NCBI RefSeq assembly: GCF_000003815.2
Contig: NC_049992.1
Coordinates: 16,955,379-17,019,378, forward strand
Length of the DNA: 64,000 bases
Direction: 5' to 3'
From: Branchiostoma floridae
Taxonomy: Eukaryota; Chordata; Leptocardii; Amphioxiformes; Branchiostomatidae
This document shows positions 1-11,142 of this stretch, in pieces. Every line of letters starts with the position of its first letter. The stretch's first letter is position 1. The translations under genes and the position numbers were made by a program. The notes below the pieces were generated by a model that saw nothing but the letters and a program-made list of their open reading frames with translations, was not told the origin of the DNA and made no database searches.

Positions 1-616
1 AAAAAATCTTTCTTCCTTTCTTTGGTTTGTTCGTTACCGTATGAAGAAAACCTTTATATAAAACTTTAAACCATGCATAACATGTAGCATCTGGGATGTC
101 TGCAATTTGCACGTCACTAGGTCTAAAAATGAAAAGTATGAGTCGCGGACAACTTACCGGACCGCGCCAAATTGCGCCAGAGAATTGCGCCAACTTAAAA
201 AGGAAAAACGACGACGGCAATCATGCTAAGAGCAACATATTCCCCCGCATAGGAGAGAGAAATATAGATTCAAAGCATGTCATGTAGGGATAACGCGGTG
301 TCACGATCAGCAATCGTGACTATCATTAGAATTATCAACAGTGAAGAGACTGGTAGCGCTACTACCAATCATATTTGGGCCCACAAGAACGATGTAAACA
401 CGACGCATGTAGCTCTATTTTGGTTTATGATGTCATGAAGTGCTCAATGTCACCTTCGCGTACGAAATTACAGAAAACACTTAAGTGCAGATAAATGCTT
501 TCATTTGAACCAAGATATAGACAGAAATTCTAAGTATAATCTATCCGATTTTAATAGTAAAGAAAATAATTTTTTGTCATGTTTCTTCATCATAAGTTGG
601 AATCAACCCTTTTACA
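1..616. other. Intergenic, nothing recognised
   Basis: I see no gene, RNA or repeat here. A 63-codon open frame at 96-287 has no recognisable domain and is probably chance. Confidence 0.5.
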
Positions 617-1250
617 ATGAATGAATGAATGAATGAGTTTATTGCTCAACAATCGCACAGGGTACAATGTATGGCAACCAATAACAACTAATAGCTATAC
701 AGACAATAGTACTAAGAGGCTACATACAAAACAATAACAAAGCATTATCGATAACAGTACAGTTATGTATGAGTAATCTGGTCTCGCATTTGGAATACAT
801 TATGAAGAAACTGGCCTACGTAGACGGATATATGAGTTGAACATGAGAGCAATATATTGAAAATATCGTTTTCTGCACCAGTAAGAGAGATGTGTGTTTT
901 GGTTCTAATGTTCTTAAACAATGTTTCTCTCTCTTTACTGTAGGTAGGACATTTCATAACAAAGTGGAATTCATCTTCTATATTTTCATGACATGTAGGA
1001 CACAGTCTCTGAGTGGCTGGTGTGTTACGGTGACGACCTTTTTCGATTTCTAAACAATGTGCACTTATTCTCAGTTTTGTAATGCTGTATCTAAATGGTC
1101 TATTATGAATTGATTTGAGATATTCTTCCATACCAAAGTGTTTTTTAATTTTCGAATAGGTTTTTAGTTTGTTGGTGCTTTTACAATGCACAGCAATGTT
1201 CACAGCATATATGAATGCGACTTGGTTTCGTCATGAGAACGTCTTGAAAT
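617..1250 (-). mobile_element. LINE (non-LTR retrotransposon) 3' end, 5'-truncated
   Basis: A minus-strand frame at 1203-763 (146 codons) encodes the C-terminal end of a LINE reverse-transcriptase polyprotein. Visible are the LRISAHCLEIEKGRH segment and a Cys/His knuckle (CPTCHENIEDEFHFVMKCP) typical of the end of CR1/L2-like ORF2 proteins. On the minus strand it ends in a tail of AATG-type 4-bp repeats (617-640), as these elements do. RT and endonuclease are absent, so this is a dead 5'-truncated copy. Clade assignment is inference. Confidence 0.8.
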
Positions 1251-1517
1251 ATGCACACTTTCCACTGCCACTCGATATGTCAATTATTTGGGAAGTTTTC
1301 TTGTTTCTATCAGACTGACTACGCTGACTCTTTTATAATAATTTGCCAGTGGAGTTTTGCTACCAAAGGAGTTGGTTGGCCGCGCAGCGAAGGGGAAATA
1401 TGAACCTTAGCGTGGACTGACTCCCCTGGCCAATTTCCCCGTTTTTTTGCCGAATTCTACGATCCCCGCACCCCTGTAGGAAGGCCTGGTGGAGGCTAGG
1501 AGTTTTCACTATAGGCT
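1251..1517. other. Intergenic with a small dispersed repeat fragment
   Basis: No gene seen. The stretch around 1450-1505 (GAATTCTACGATCC then a GGTGGAGGC box) resembles 45930-45980, so it is probably a short transposon remnant. Confidence 0.35.
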
Positions 1518-1527
1518 ACTACATACT

Positions 1528-1706
1528 AGTCTCCAAGCAGGCCCAACGGTGCCTTAGAGATAGTATCAAAGCTGGCAAAGGAGAATAGCCGGCCAAAGGG
1601 AGATAGCCGGCTAAGGGAGTCAAATGGGCACCTGGTGCCGCTATACTAAGTCCCTGGCCAGCTTTGATACTATTTCTAAGGCACCGTAGGATCATCTTGG
1701 AGACTA
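1528..1706. mobile_element. MULE-like MITE, copy 1 of 3 complete
   Basis: The terminal inverted repeats begin AGTCTCCAAGCAG and extend through the TAGTATCAAAGCTGG box. They are flanked by the 10-bp direct repeat ACTACATACT (1518-1527 and 1707-1716). Related copies at 16627-16806 and 46034-46168 each carry their own 9-bp duplication. A 9-10-bp target duplication is characteristic of Mutator-like elements. There is no coding capacity, so it is non-autonomous. Confidence 0.8.
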
Positions 1707-1716
1707 ACTACATACT

Positions 1717-2908
1717 ACCATAGCCATTTTGAGGCAGTGGGTTGTTATCCACTGTGTCTAGGGCACTGTATTGGAAGGCGGAGCCTATCCCTCTCCTTTC
1801 ACCGCATTTCACTTCAGAAACCGAGGTTAGGTACCAATTTTAACACTTGGTGAAAAAAGGTCGTATGCACGTATGGAATGCCTTTCTCAAGGGCACAGCA
1901 TCAGTAGTATATCGGAATTCTGTGCCAAACACTGTAACAATTACGGCAACACGGTTGCTGGTCATTGTTACATGTACAATGACGTGCCGTTAGTCAAACC
2001 CGCTTTGAATAGCAATCTGACAGACTATATACCTGCACCCATAACTTGGCTGAATGTTTGGGGAAAAAATTCGTTGCTTGGCAGCTCATATACGCATCCG
2101 CATCAATGCAGTTTGACGTAATCAAAATTCCGACAATGCATGCACAACAATCGCGCTAGCCTGGAAAAAACATCTACAACAGACGGGCTTATACACCTAT
2201 AAGGTGTGCATGTTTTATCCGGCCTCAGCATATATTATAGGCCTTTCTGCTGTGCGCCTCTCTGTCCAACCAACTTGGCTGCCCACTGTCGTCCCGTAGC
2301 AAAATTCTTAAAAAATGTACAACACTCCTTGCACTATGAAGATACTTGGGAGGCAGACAATGGAAAGGCTACGCAGCTACTGACGTGCATCCATCCTTGA
2401 CAACACTTGCGTCAGTGAAAACCGGAACGCGCTGTCCCCGACTTGTGTCATATCAACCTACTAATAGGTGTTTTCGCTCGCACTCTGCTTGGTTGCGACT
2501 TGACGTGTGGTTCTGTGGGCTACTGCATATCCAAGCTGAGAAGCGGATGCCTTCATGGCTTTGATTATCCGAATGGAAATGAAAGGCGCTCGTAGCGGCA
2601 AAACCATGGAAGATTCTCGCAGGCTGTATCGGGTGCAGGGCGCGCTTCGGCGGATGACCACAATGGGTACGACTGACAAACGAGGTAAGATAACTTCTTC
2701 GTAGGGGAAAATAAATTTTTTATTAAATGGCGAAAGAATCGAAATTGTTTTTAAGAGCCGCTAGCTGGCCATAGAGTTCTTATTTGTTCTCCAAAGCAAG
2801 CCCAGTCCCTCTACCAACTATCCGTTTGTTGGTCAATTCCTGCCCTTTTTTTACCATCTCCGAGAATGTTATGTTTTCGTTGCCGTTTGTCTCTCCTCTC
2901 TCTCTCTC

Positions 2909-2912
<4 letters not shown>
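1717..2912. other. Intergenic, nothing recognised
   Basis: Open frames of 64-82 codons at 1873-2121, 2206-2400 and 2461-2679 overlap on both strands and show no domain; I do not call them genes. Confidence 0.45.
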
Positions 2913-2986
<74 letters not shown>

Positions 2987-2990
2987 TATG
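2913..2990. repeat. (TG)n microsatellite
   Basis: An almost uninterrupted TG run of over 30 units, preceded by a short CT run at about 2891-2908. The poly-His and Cys-Val frames through it are artefacts of the repeat. Confidence 0.97.
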
Positions 2991-3079
2991 GAAAGCATAA
3001 AGTGTGGAGCTGTGATAGATCTTTACGATTTTTGATAGATGAGTAGTTGTTGGGAAAGCGAATATCACGTTCGATAATG

Positions 3080-3092
3080 CCCCCCCCCCCCC
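3080..3092. repeat. Poly-C run
   Basis: Thirteen consecutive C residues; its length is prone to sequencing error. Confidence 0.9.
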
Positions 3093-4083
3093 GACGACCA
3101 GTGTCACACGGGCTTTAGTAGCACATTCTCCTACGCAGTGGGACCACAGTCGTGTCGAAACCCCTTGTTGTCACCTCTGCTATCTGACGCACTCAGACCA
3201 GTTCCTGGCCGCCCTGCTTATAAATATTAATGAGCTTACCCTTATATGGACAGTCAGCCGTTGGGGATCGGGCGAAGGAGGATGGTGCTATGTACGACTT
3301 AACATGATTGGCTGAAAGCTTCTCAGCGGCCTTTGCGAGAGCCCAAGAAAGGCCTATTCTCTGATTGGCTGACAGCTGGTTTGTGGCGACAATCACAGTA
3401 ACTGTGGGTGGGCCACCAGACAGCAGGGCCCCAATAGGCTGAGTTAGCTAGCCGTTGGGGACCGTGCGTAGGAGGCTGTAGTAGTATGACCATCAATAAT
3501 AATAATTTTCAACATTAAATAAGGTACAAAACGTATCTAGAGAATACCCGAATCTGCTTTTATTTGTAGTCACATTACGGTAGCAGAGAATCTCACTAGT
3601 TGAACGAACAAACTCTTGTTTTGAAAACTACGTCTGACCCAGTCTTAACCCAACTTTTACCCAGGGGTTCACCCACTTTACCAACAGAAACAAATAACCA
3701 CATTATGCAGCTTACACAGACATACATACTCCAGACCAACCGTTTTCAAACTGATTGAACATTTTCCTTAAATCTTGTATGTATATACATTTATTTGTTG
3801 GATCCGTCATCCCATTGCTGTACTACTGTTTTATTTGATCTCACATTGTTTTGTCCTTTGTTTATTTTAGTTTCAAATGTCCTAGTGGTAATGTTAATAT
3901 TAGCTTTGCTAGAGTTCATTTACCACTGTGTCTTGTCTTATATGTATACCAATTAAAAAAAAAAAAAAAAAAACTTTGGTTTTTTCCCCAGAACCGTTCC
4001 AGAGTGGAATGCCCTGTCTGATACGGTGGTAATTGCTCACACCGTTGAGTCTTTCCGTGCCCGGCAGGAGGGCTGCCCTCCGA
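3093..4083. other. Intergenic, nothing recognised
   Basis: No gene seen. An A-homopolymer of about 18 bases at 3955-3973 may be the tail of an unrecognised retroelement. Confidence 0.4.
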
Positions 4084-4672
4084 AAAGCCCCCTTCACACG
4101 AGAGTAAGAATTAGCCGGAATGCCGTCGGAATGAAAAATTATTTTCTATTCTTGACAATTCGTAGTGTGTTCCAGAAATTCTCACTGCATTCCAGCTATT
4201 TGTGCCCATTCTTTTGGCTGGTCCGAAAGTTTTTGACATGTTAAAAACTGTCGAGGTGTATTTGAAGTGGAGAAATATCGAACGGCATTCAAAGTGGATT
4301 CTAATGGGATTCTAACTATTCTAACTGCAGTCTGACCGCATTCTGTGGCATTCCAACATTGTTCGAAACATTCTTATTTCATTCGATGGAGAACCGAAAC
4401 GGCAAGTCACTTCGAATCCTGCCAGAATGTGGCCAAAAGAATATCTGGAATGCAGTGAGAATTTTTAGAATACACTACGAATTCCATGGAATAGAAAAGA
4501 ATTTTCATTCTGTCGGCATTTTGGTTCATTCCTTCTAGTGTGAAGGGGATATAAGGCCCATTTGGAATTCCCACTCGGAATGATCCCGAATGTGGCACGA
4601 ATTTTGCAAATACTTCATTCCGACTGGTTCTGCTTGATTCCTGCTAATTCGGTTTCAGTGTGAAGGCCCTAT
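4084..4672. mobile_element. Foldback (long inverted repeat) element, copy 1
   Basis: Left arm 4088-4240 and right arm about 4402-4548 are diverged inverted copies. CCCCTTCACAC at the left end mirrors GTGTGAAGGGG at 4539-4549, and GTGCCCATTCTTTTGGC mirrors GGCCAAAAGAATAT. A second boundary with TTCAGTGTGAAGGCCC closes at about 4670. A related copy lies at 36085-36530. Open frames in the arms mirror one another and are not genes. Confidence 0.75.
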
Positions 4673-4989
4673 AATCCGGGACCTCAACTTTCCCCTACGT
4701 TGCCCCTTGTGTGGCTATTTGGGGGTAACCTCAAAGTAGAAGTAGATCTGAAATATTTTGTGAACGTACCAATCCCATGTTTTTACCCGATGTCCTAGCG
4801 TAGCAATGTAACTGATTCCATTGTCAAAATGATACAGAAACAATTTTTAGATATTTCTAAATATTTAATATTTAGTATAAAATTCTATTTAGAAAAAAAA
4901 CTATTGAAATAGTTTTTTTTTTTTTAATCACGGCAGCGATGTATGTTTTTTGGTGAGATGACTGAAAAAACGGCAGTTAACTTTGTGAT

Positions 4990-5790
4990 TATTAGCGTTT
5001 GCGGTGTATGAAAACGGTAGCAAGCAGAGCTCATTATTTCAACTGAATGCGTGCATGATTGACAAGGGGCTGCTTAAGGGACAATGGAGCTGCCTGAGCC
5101 ATGCTGTGCGCGTGCGAAGGAAATGGATATTGAGCTGTAAAAAACAAGTCATTGAAACATCTTCAGCGCACGTTTGCAGTACACGTGTCATTGTTACCTG
5201 TGCGTGTGACGTCCGTACCAAATGAATACACGTGCATGGAGCTCGCTAGTTTCTGCCTAAAAGGGTATGTTTTCCAACGAAGCTCGAGGCTGCATCTTTC
5301 TTTGTTGGACCGATAGAACGGAGCGAACGCTTCGTTGTCTATTTCTTCGGCTAAGGTGGGGTCACACATGCGTACATATTCAAGTCCGTTTGAGGTGCTT
5401 ATGAAGCTCTTAGTCTCTACCAGGCTCCACATGTCGCGGGAAAAATAGTACAAATTGGACAAATATAGATACATAACATGCCAGATGAGTTAGCTGACTG
5501 AGAAGTATGGTTAGCGACCCAGCTAACTCGTCTGACATGTTACCTGTTTACGTTTGTCCAATTTCTATTGTTTTTCCAACGACCTGTGGGGTCTGGTGGA
5601 GGCAAATACTTCCATGCTCGCCTCATTCGGACTTAAATATATACGCAAGTTTGACCCCACCTTTATGAGGCGAGACGGTCAATACTTTGAGGCAACTTGG
5701 TTGTTCGGAGCTCTCTTCCCGACCGTTGAAAGCGGTCGGTGTTCTTTAATTTGTAGCTCTTTTTACAAGCGAGTTGAATGAATGAATAAA
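4990..5790. repeat. Locally triplicated unknown segment, copy 1 (split by a MITE)
   Basis: This shares blocks with 11143-11607 and 13255-13925: AGAGCTCATTATT, TTGACAAG, AACATCTTC, GTTGTTGGACCGA-type, TTCGTTGTC and a terminal CTCTTTTTACAAGCGAGTTGA. A MITE at 5353-5672 interrupts it; the right part resumes at CTTTATGAGGCGAGACGG. Function is unknown. A 73-codon frame (5004-5225) resembles the start of the 154-codon frame in copy 2 (YENGSKQSSLFQLN versus YENKSDKSSLFELY). Confidence 0.65.
5353..5672. mobile_element. TIR MITE, Harbinger-like, copy 1
   Basis: The ends AAGGTGGGGTC and GACCCCACCTT are inverted. Inner arms also pair (ATTCAAGTCCGTTTGAGG with a CGGACTTAAATATATACGC block; ACATGCCAGATGAGTTAGCTG with AGCTAACTCGTCTGACATG). 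The paralogous segment at about 11520-11535 gives the empty site GCTTATGAGG, consistent with a 3-bp TTA-type duplication. The superfamily is inferred from that. Confidence 0.75.
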
Positions 5791-5808
5791 TGAATAAATG
5801 GATGAGTT

Positions 5809-6104
5809 AAAGGTGGGTTCACGCGTGCGTATATATTCAAGTCCGTATGAGGTCCGTACGTCTCGACATGTCGCTTCAAAAATAGTAGAAATTGGTTGAG
5901 TATAGACACTAAACATGCCATAGTAGGTAGCTGGTCCCAAAACATACTCCTCGGCCAGCTAACTCCTTCGGCATGTTATCTGTCTATGTTCGTCCAATTT
6001 CTTCTGTTTTTTTTTTCAGCGACCACTGGAGCCTGGTAGAGGCTAAGACTTCCATACGGACTTCATACGGACTTGAATATATACGCACACGTGATCGCAG
6101 CTTA
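5809..6104. mobile_element. TIR MITE, same family as 5353-5672, copy 2
   Basis: The left end AAGGTGGGTTCACG and the arm GTGCGTATATATTCAAGTCC mirror the right end (GGACTTGAATATATACGCAC, then GATCGCAGCTTA). An AATG/AATA microsatellite (5776-5805) precedes it. Confidence 0.75.
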
Positions 6105-6429
6105 AGAAATGACTACCTTGATGATGTGTAATGTAACGAACTCTGCAGCAGCGGCTGAACGGTTCTACTTCTCACTTCCGCTAGGTGTCGCTGCTGCAGT
6201 ATCGTGACTCAGTCAGTTTTATCTTATAGCTCCCGAAACATCTAGCTGCAATGTGCATGGGAAGCTGATACAGTCAGTTTTACCCTTAGGAAGGTGGTAG
6301 ATGGTTACCAAACTTAAACGTTGGCTAGGTACTAAATCTTTGCTATTGTACACGTCAAATACCTTTTGTTTCCAGTGACAGGATGGACCTATTCACAGAG
6401 AGCTCCCCAAGCTCGTCTATTGTCATACA
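6105..6429. other. Intergenic, nothing recognised
   Basis: No coding or repeat signal that I recognise. Confidence 0.4.
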
Positions 6430-6438
6430 GGTCAATAG

Positions 6439-6590
6439 TAGCCTCTACCAGGCTTCGTGGATCGGTAGAATCATTATCCTTGGTGAGGAAACGTACTCTT
6501 CTGGCCGGCTAAGTCCCCTAGCGTACTATAGAATCTATTTGTCCGATTTCTACAATTAGACCACCGATCCACGAAGCCTGGTAGAGGCTA
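6439..6590. mobile_element. TIR MITE with 9-bp target duplication
   Basis: Perfect terminal inverted repeats of 28 bp start TAGCCTCTACCAGGCTTCGT (6439-6466) and end at 6563-6590. The direct repeat GGTCAATAG flanks them on both sides (6430-6438, 6591-6599). The duplication fits MULE (9 bp), or hAT if one base is shared. The TIR perfection suggests recent insertion. Confidence 0.85.
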
Positions 6591-7691
6591 GGTCAATAGG
6601 GGGTAGGTACGAGGGGTGATCTCGGCCTCACTCAGAAATTATAGATGTTTATTTGCAAAATCATGCCCGAGGGCTAATTGCATAAACAGTCTCAAGAACT
6701 TAGAGAGGTAAATACATAAAACTAGTGTCTAATCAACTACATGATACTATGAATACTATTGTCGGGTTTGACTTCTTTTTTGAAGGCAGTGGTTAATGAA
6801 CTGTCCCACGTTCTGTATGGGATTTTGTGCTTTTAGTAGAAATGTAGTCTTTTGGTGATCATTTAGGTGGTAAAAGCTTGGTGAAATAGCGACAACTGTT
6901 TAAAGTAATGTGTTTCTTTCGGTTTCATAGTAGGTACACTGACTGATAAAATGTGTTTCATTTTCCACTGCATTCATTGAGCAATATGTACACGATCTCT
7001 CGTGGACAGGGAGCTGTTTATAGCGGCCCCTTTCTATCTCTAACGGATGTGCGCTAGTTCTTATCTTACATATGGCTGATCTTTCATTAAACTCATTATG
7101 ATATAGGTAATTTTCCATCACGTATTCGGATTTAACACTTTTGTAAAATCTTAGCTTACCGTTATCTAGGGACAGTTGATGAAAAAAACGTTTGAACATA
7201 CATATCAGTAAGTCTTCTCTTTAACAAAGTACATATGTTCTTGTTGTCTAATGTAGGGTAGTTGGTGTTCCATAAAAAAGAATAGCCTGTATTATCTACT
7301 ATTTCTTTAACATTGTGCAACCAGTTTTTCTTGTTACTATTTCCCAAAAGGTATTCCTGACAGAGTAGTACGTCTACCTGTAAGGGGTGTGTGGAACTGT
7401 CTAGTTGTTTTAGTCTTAGCCAGTATTTTATTACACGTACGGATATATCTATATCTGTTGGGAACATCCCAAGCTCTGCTCTGCATGCTTGATTACATGA
7501 ATTCCTGTGCACACCAAGGATGTTTTTACAAAAACGGTTCTGGGTTGTTTCAACAGGACATTTGTCATTTGAGAAGTCTTTGCCCCAGATCTCACAGGCA
7601 TACAGCAGTATAGACTTGATACATGTATCATAGATTTTAAGTAGAGCCTTTGGGGACAGAGAGGTGCGAATGAAAGGTTTAATGCTTAAGC

Positions 7692-7856
7692 CCCGTTTAC
7701 AAATCAAGAATTTAGCTCGGCCGAGTTGTCAGCGAGGAGGTATGACCCTGATGCCGACGAAGAAACTCTGCCATTTGTTTGTAGGCATCAGGGTCATGCC
7801 TCCTCGTAATCTAGAGCTCACTGACACCTCGGCCGAGCTAAATTTTTGATTACAAT
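7692..7856. mobile_element. TIR MITE inserted in the LINE
   Basis: AATTTAGCTCGGCCGAG (7710-7726) is inverted at 7828-7845. Inside, GGTATGACCCTGATGCC mirrors GGCATCAGGGTCATGCC. It separates two ORF2 blocks of the LINE (YADD part and thumb part), so it is younger. Its inner box, GGTCATGCCTCCTCG followed by TAATCTAGAGCTC, recurs at 39316-39345. Confidence 0.8.
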
Positions 7857-8824
7857 TGCTTTTTGGCTAATGAGTAACTTCCTGACGAGGACAAAATCAA
7901 GCCTAAGTAAGTGTATGAGTTAGTGATTTGGATACTCTCTACGCCAAGGGAAAATTTGATGTTCTTCACGGTTCTTCCTGTTTTGTTGAAAACCAGTACT
8001 TTAGTTTTCTTTAGATTCACATGTATATTCCATTTCGTACAAAAGGCATTAAGCTTGTCAAGTGCGCGTTGTAATCCTGTCTCAGATTCTGAGAGCATCA
8101 CAACGTCATCTGCATACAGCAGACAGGAAACAAGTAAATTGTATAGGGATGGTGGAGCGCAATCGGTGTCGTCTAGGTCATTAACTAAGTCATTAATGAA
8201 CATATTAAAATCCTAGGGTCGGGCTAAGATTACACCCTTGCCGGACACCTTTATCTGTTATGAATAAAGGTGTAAGTCCAGCTTTTGTTTTGACACAGGT
8301 TTGTGGGTTGGAGTACATAGATTTAATTAAACTGTAGAATTTACCGCCTACCCCTGAGCTGAGAAGTTTGTACCACAAACCTTCACGCCAAACACAATCG
8401 AAGGCTTTCCGAAAGTCTACGAAGCAAGCAAACAGGCGTTTATTGGCGTTAGTGTATTTAGATATTAGTGTGTCGATGACAAAGAGGTTATCGTTAGTCC
8501 CAAAGTTTTTTTTCTGAAGCCAGCCTGGTTCGGAGAAATGAGGTTATTTTCCTTTAGGTAGTTAGTAAGCCGTGTGTTAATTACTGTGGTGAATAATTTA
8601 GCGAGGCAGCTTCTAACAGAAATTCCCCGGTAATTACTAGTATTCGGGTCCTCTTTGGGCACACCTTTATGTATTGGGACAATGTGGCTTACTCGCCATT
8701 GTTGGGGAAAATAGCGGGATGAAAGGAGTAGATTGAATAGCTTGGTCAGTGGTTTGACAAGCATATGAGAAGCACATTTTAGCATCTCGTTGAGAATCAA
8801 GTCACTACCAGAGGCTTTGTTATT

Positions 8825-8855
8825 CCAAGGAGGTTATGTGATATAACCTCCTTGG
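8825..8855. mobile_element. 31-bp perfect palindrome inserted in the LINE
   Basis: Arms CCAAGGAGGTTAT (8825-8837) and ATAACCTCCTTGG (8843-8855) surround the 5-nt loop GTGAT. The insertion is flanked by TTATT on both sides (GTTATT if one base is shared). Removing it and one flank restores the LINE reading ...LKNN-KASGSD.... It is therefore a very small insertion with target duplication. Confidence 0.75.
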
Positions 8856-9640
8856 TTATTCTTTAGTTGTGTAATCGCTTGTATGATTTCTTGGTTTTGT
8901 ATAACAGTATCTAAGGAGTTAAAACTTGCGGGCTGCTCTTCTAATTCAAGTAGTTTGTTTTTAATCCGAGTCTGGAAATGGTTGTTTGTTTCTGGGACGT
9001 TGGGAGTGCTGTCTCTTCCGTATAAACTTTGGAAGTGCGTGTGGAGCGCTTGTTTGTCAATCGAGTCTTCCGCAGGGATAGAATCACTTGTTTTGAACTG
9101 CTTTGCGTGATCCCAGAAAACAGAAGGGTTGTTGGTGGGGTGAGAGTTCAGCTGTTGTAGAATGCTTTTTTTGTAGGATATTTTGGTTTTCCTGATAAGT
9201 CGGATGCATTCCTTCTTCCTCCTAAAATATTGCCCCCTAATGAATGGGTCCCTATGGTTTTTGGAGAGGAGCTTGCCAAGCTCTTTTAAATCCTTTCTGG
9301 CTTTAGCGCAGGACTCGGTAAACCATTTCTTCTTATTGGGGCGCTTATTGCGGGGATGAGTACCTTCCCTTGTACGGCGCAGCACTTGTGACTTTTTACC
9401 GGCTTCTTGTAGGGGTGTTTTCAAATCTTTCATGCGGGATCGATTGAGTTTGGGGTTAGCTCGTAAGTTCTATTGAGGAAATTATCTATAGCTGAAGAAT
9501 ATTCGCATTTATTTAATGTTTCTATGAACTTTTGTTTGGAGTCGGCTCCACATACAAATTTGCAATGTGGGCGGGTGGGCAAATTATTGGTAGTCTGTTC
9601 AGAACAGATTTTAAAGCATAGATGTCAAGTCTAAAGTCTT

Positions 9641-10026
9641 TTTATGAATGTGTACCAAAATTCAAATTAGTGTGATCATTACTTTACAGACGACACCCAG
9701 TAATGTTAGGTAAGGTAGAAGGAGAAAACGTGGACAATTGAGCAGCGACCTGAGGTGTGTGGGTCAACTTCTATCTGCTTGAAATTGGAAGAGAATCATT
9801 ATCAAACATTTTGACAGTGTCTTTTGTTAATGGCAAAAAACTTACGGCATGAGAACTCGACCAACATATGTCTGATCAAAATTCAACCTTGTTTTTCTCG
9901 CCACTTACCTTCTAATTTTCTAATTTTGACTCCAATGATTTGAAATTTGGAGTATGATGATAAAAGGCTCCATACTATGAAGTTGTGCATCGAAATCTTC
10001 TGGGTGAGGCCGAGGACTTACTCATC
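9641..10026. other. Intergenic, nothing recognised
   Basis: No gene seen. The 3' part runs into the degenerate left end of the next element. Confidence 0.4.
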
Positions 10027-10876
10027 ACCCCTCCGGTACCGATACAAAACAATTGTTTTCTTCTTGCACGGTCCGGAAAAACCGGACCTAAAAAATCAGT
10101 GCAGAGGATTTTAGACCGATTGGAAAATTAACAGATTATACCGGCAGGCGTTCTTTAGACTTGTCGGCCCAAGAAAATAAGAGAGAAGAAGCTAGAGAAG
10201 AGGATATTTGATTGTCATTTTTACAAAGTTTCTGCAGTCAAACTTGGTAAAAGTAAAAAGACTTAGACATTGCCAATTTTGTAGTTTAGGGCAAGTAGAA
10301 GATGAAGTACATTTTACTATGTATTGTCCTTTGTATGATAGCGATAGGAGCATTTTATTTGACTATGTGTTAAGTAAATATCCCCACTTTAGATACTTGA
10401 ATAGTAAAGAGAAATTTATATTCCTGACAGCTTTTGATAAACCAACTCTAACCAACCATACAGCTAGCTACATTTATGCAATTACCAAGAAGCGAGAAGA
10501 AGTCGAATGTCCTAGAATAGATTAGACGCACATCTGCATATATAGATGTGTATGATTGTTTCCATTGTTACATGTATACCTGTGATTCTTACCGTGTGAC
10601 CTGTACTTAGCCCAGTGGGGCAAAAATGTGCAATAAAGGTCTTCATTCATTCATTAAATGTTGTTTACATAAAGATATGATTTTAAAACGCCAGTAGAAG
10701 TCGGATACTCCAGAAAACAGAATCCTTTCTAGCGAAATGGACCGTTGTTTTGAGTACTGCCCATTCACAAGTTTTCACAGACAATCAGGTCCAGGTTCAG
10801 GTCCGGACCTGGACCTGATGCCTTGGACCTGGACCGTACCTGGACCTGCCGTTTCTGCACCGGTACCCACCCCTTC
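10027..10876. mobile_element. GGGTGGGTACCGG-type element, copy 1, split by a LINE
   Basis: Both parts align with 22595-23070: AAAAATCAGTGCAGAGGAT-like and ACAAAGTTTCTGCAGTCAAA-like blocks on the left; GATTTTAAAACGCCAGTAG, TCCGGACCTGGACCTG and CCGGTACCCACCCC on the right. The LINE at 10248-10660 breaks it inside CAAACTTGGT. A third copy is at 48546-48961. Flanking TA in the two intact copies suggests Tc1/mariner-type insertion (inference). Confidence 0.75.
10248..10660 (+). mobile_element. LINE 3' end, 5'-truncated
   Basis: The frame through 10525 ends in a Cys/His knuckle (HCQFCSLGQVEDEVHFTMYC) and a typical LINE C-terminus (ITKKREEVECPRID). The 3' UTR contains GCCCAGTGGGGCAAAAATG, AATAAAGG and an (ATTC)n tail at 10645-10656. 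The apparent start codon at 10208 lies in the older MITE, so that 105-codon frame is chimeric by chance. Same family as 11935-12307. Confidence 0.85.
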
Positions 10877-11142
10877 CGGTCACATTTCTGAATTCTCCGT
10901 ACACAATACGATTTTATTTACCAGGCATTGGCGGCCAGTTCCTTGAAAACGTGAGAGCGTATAGTGTCAATCAATTCAGTAATGAGCATCTTTCCAGCTG
11001 CAGATTTCAACAACTTAGCGCGGCGTAAGTGTGCACATTATTATTTTCCTCATACATGTATGATCCTGGAACTTTCTCGATTCTATGGGTCTTTTATTGC
11101 TTCTAAGCGATTTTGTAAGTTGGGAGAAAACTACATCTGTCT
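10877..11142. other. Intergenic, nothing recognised
   Basis: No support for a gene. Confidence 0.4.

Larger units (their letters stand above)
6640..9640 (-). mobile_element. Degenerate CR1/L2-like LINE, ORF2 remnant
   Basis: Read on the minus strand from about 9600 to 6640, shifted frames give the order of a LINE ORF2. First comes the tail of the endonuclease/linker (9433-8834, with KKWFTESCAKARKDLKELGK). RT motifs follow: NYRGISVRSCLAKLFT and SPNQAGFRK at 8800-8465; FACFVDFRKAFDCVW and GVRQGCNLSP around 8420-8230; catalytic YADDVVMLSESE at about 8115. The thumb/C-terminal part is 7707-7162, and the terminal Cys/His knuckle (CTYCSMNAVENETHFISQC) is at 7199-6900. The end box GCCCGAGGGCTAATTGCA matches the LINE at 41.4 kb. 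Frameshifts, a MITE (7692-7856) and a palindrome insertion (8825-8855) mark it as dead. It lacks most of the endonuclease and ORF1. Confidence 0.9.

Noticed and set aside
2780-3107. Poly-His and Cys-Val open frames
   Set aside because: They are translations of the TG microsatellite on either strand.
5180-6095. CACGTG E-boxes at about 5182, 5225 and 6089
   Set aside because: They lie in repeats or MITEs, lack the 26-bp core and have no gene nearby.
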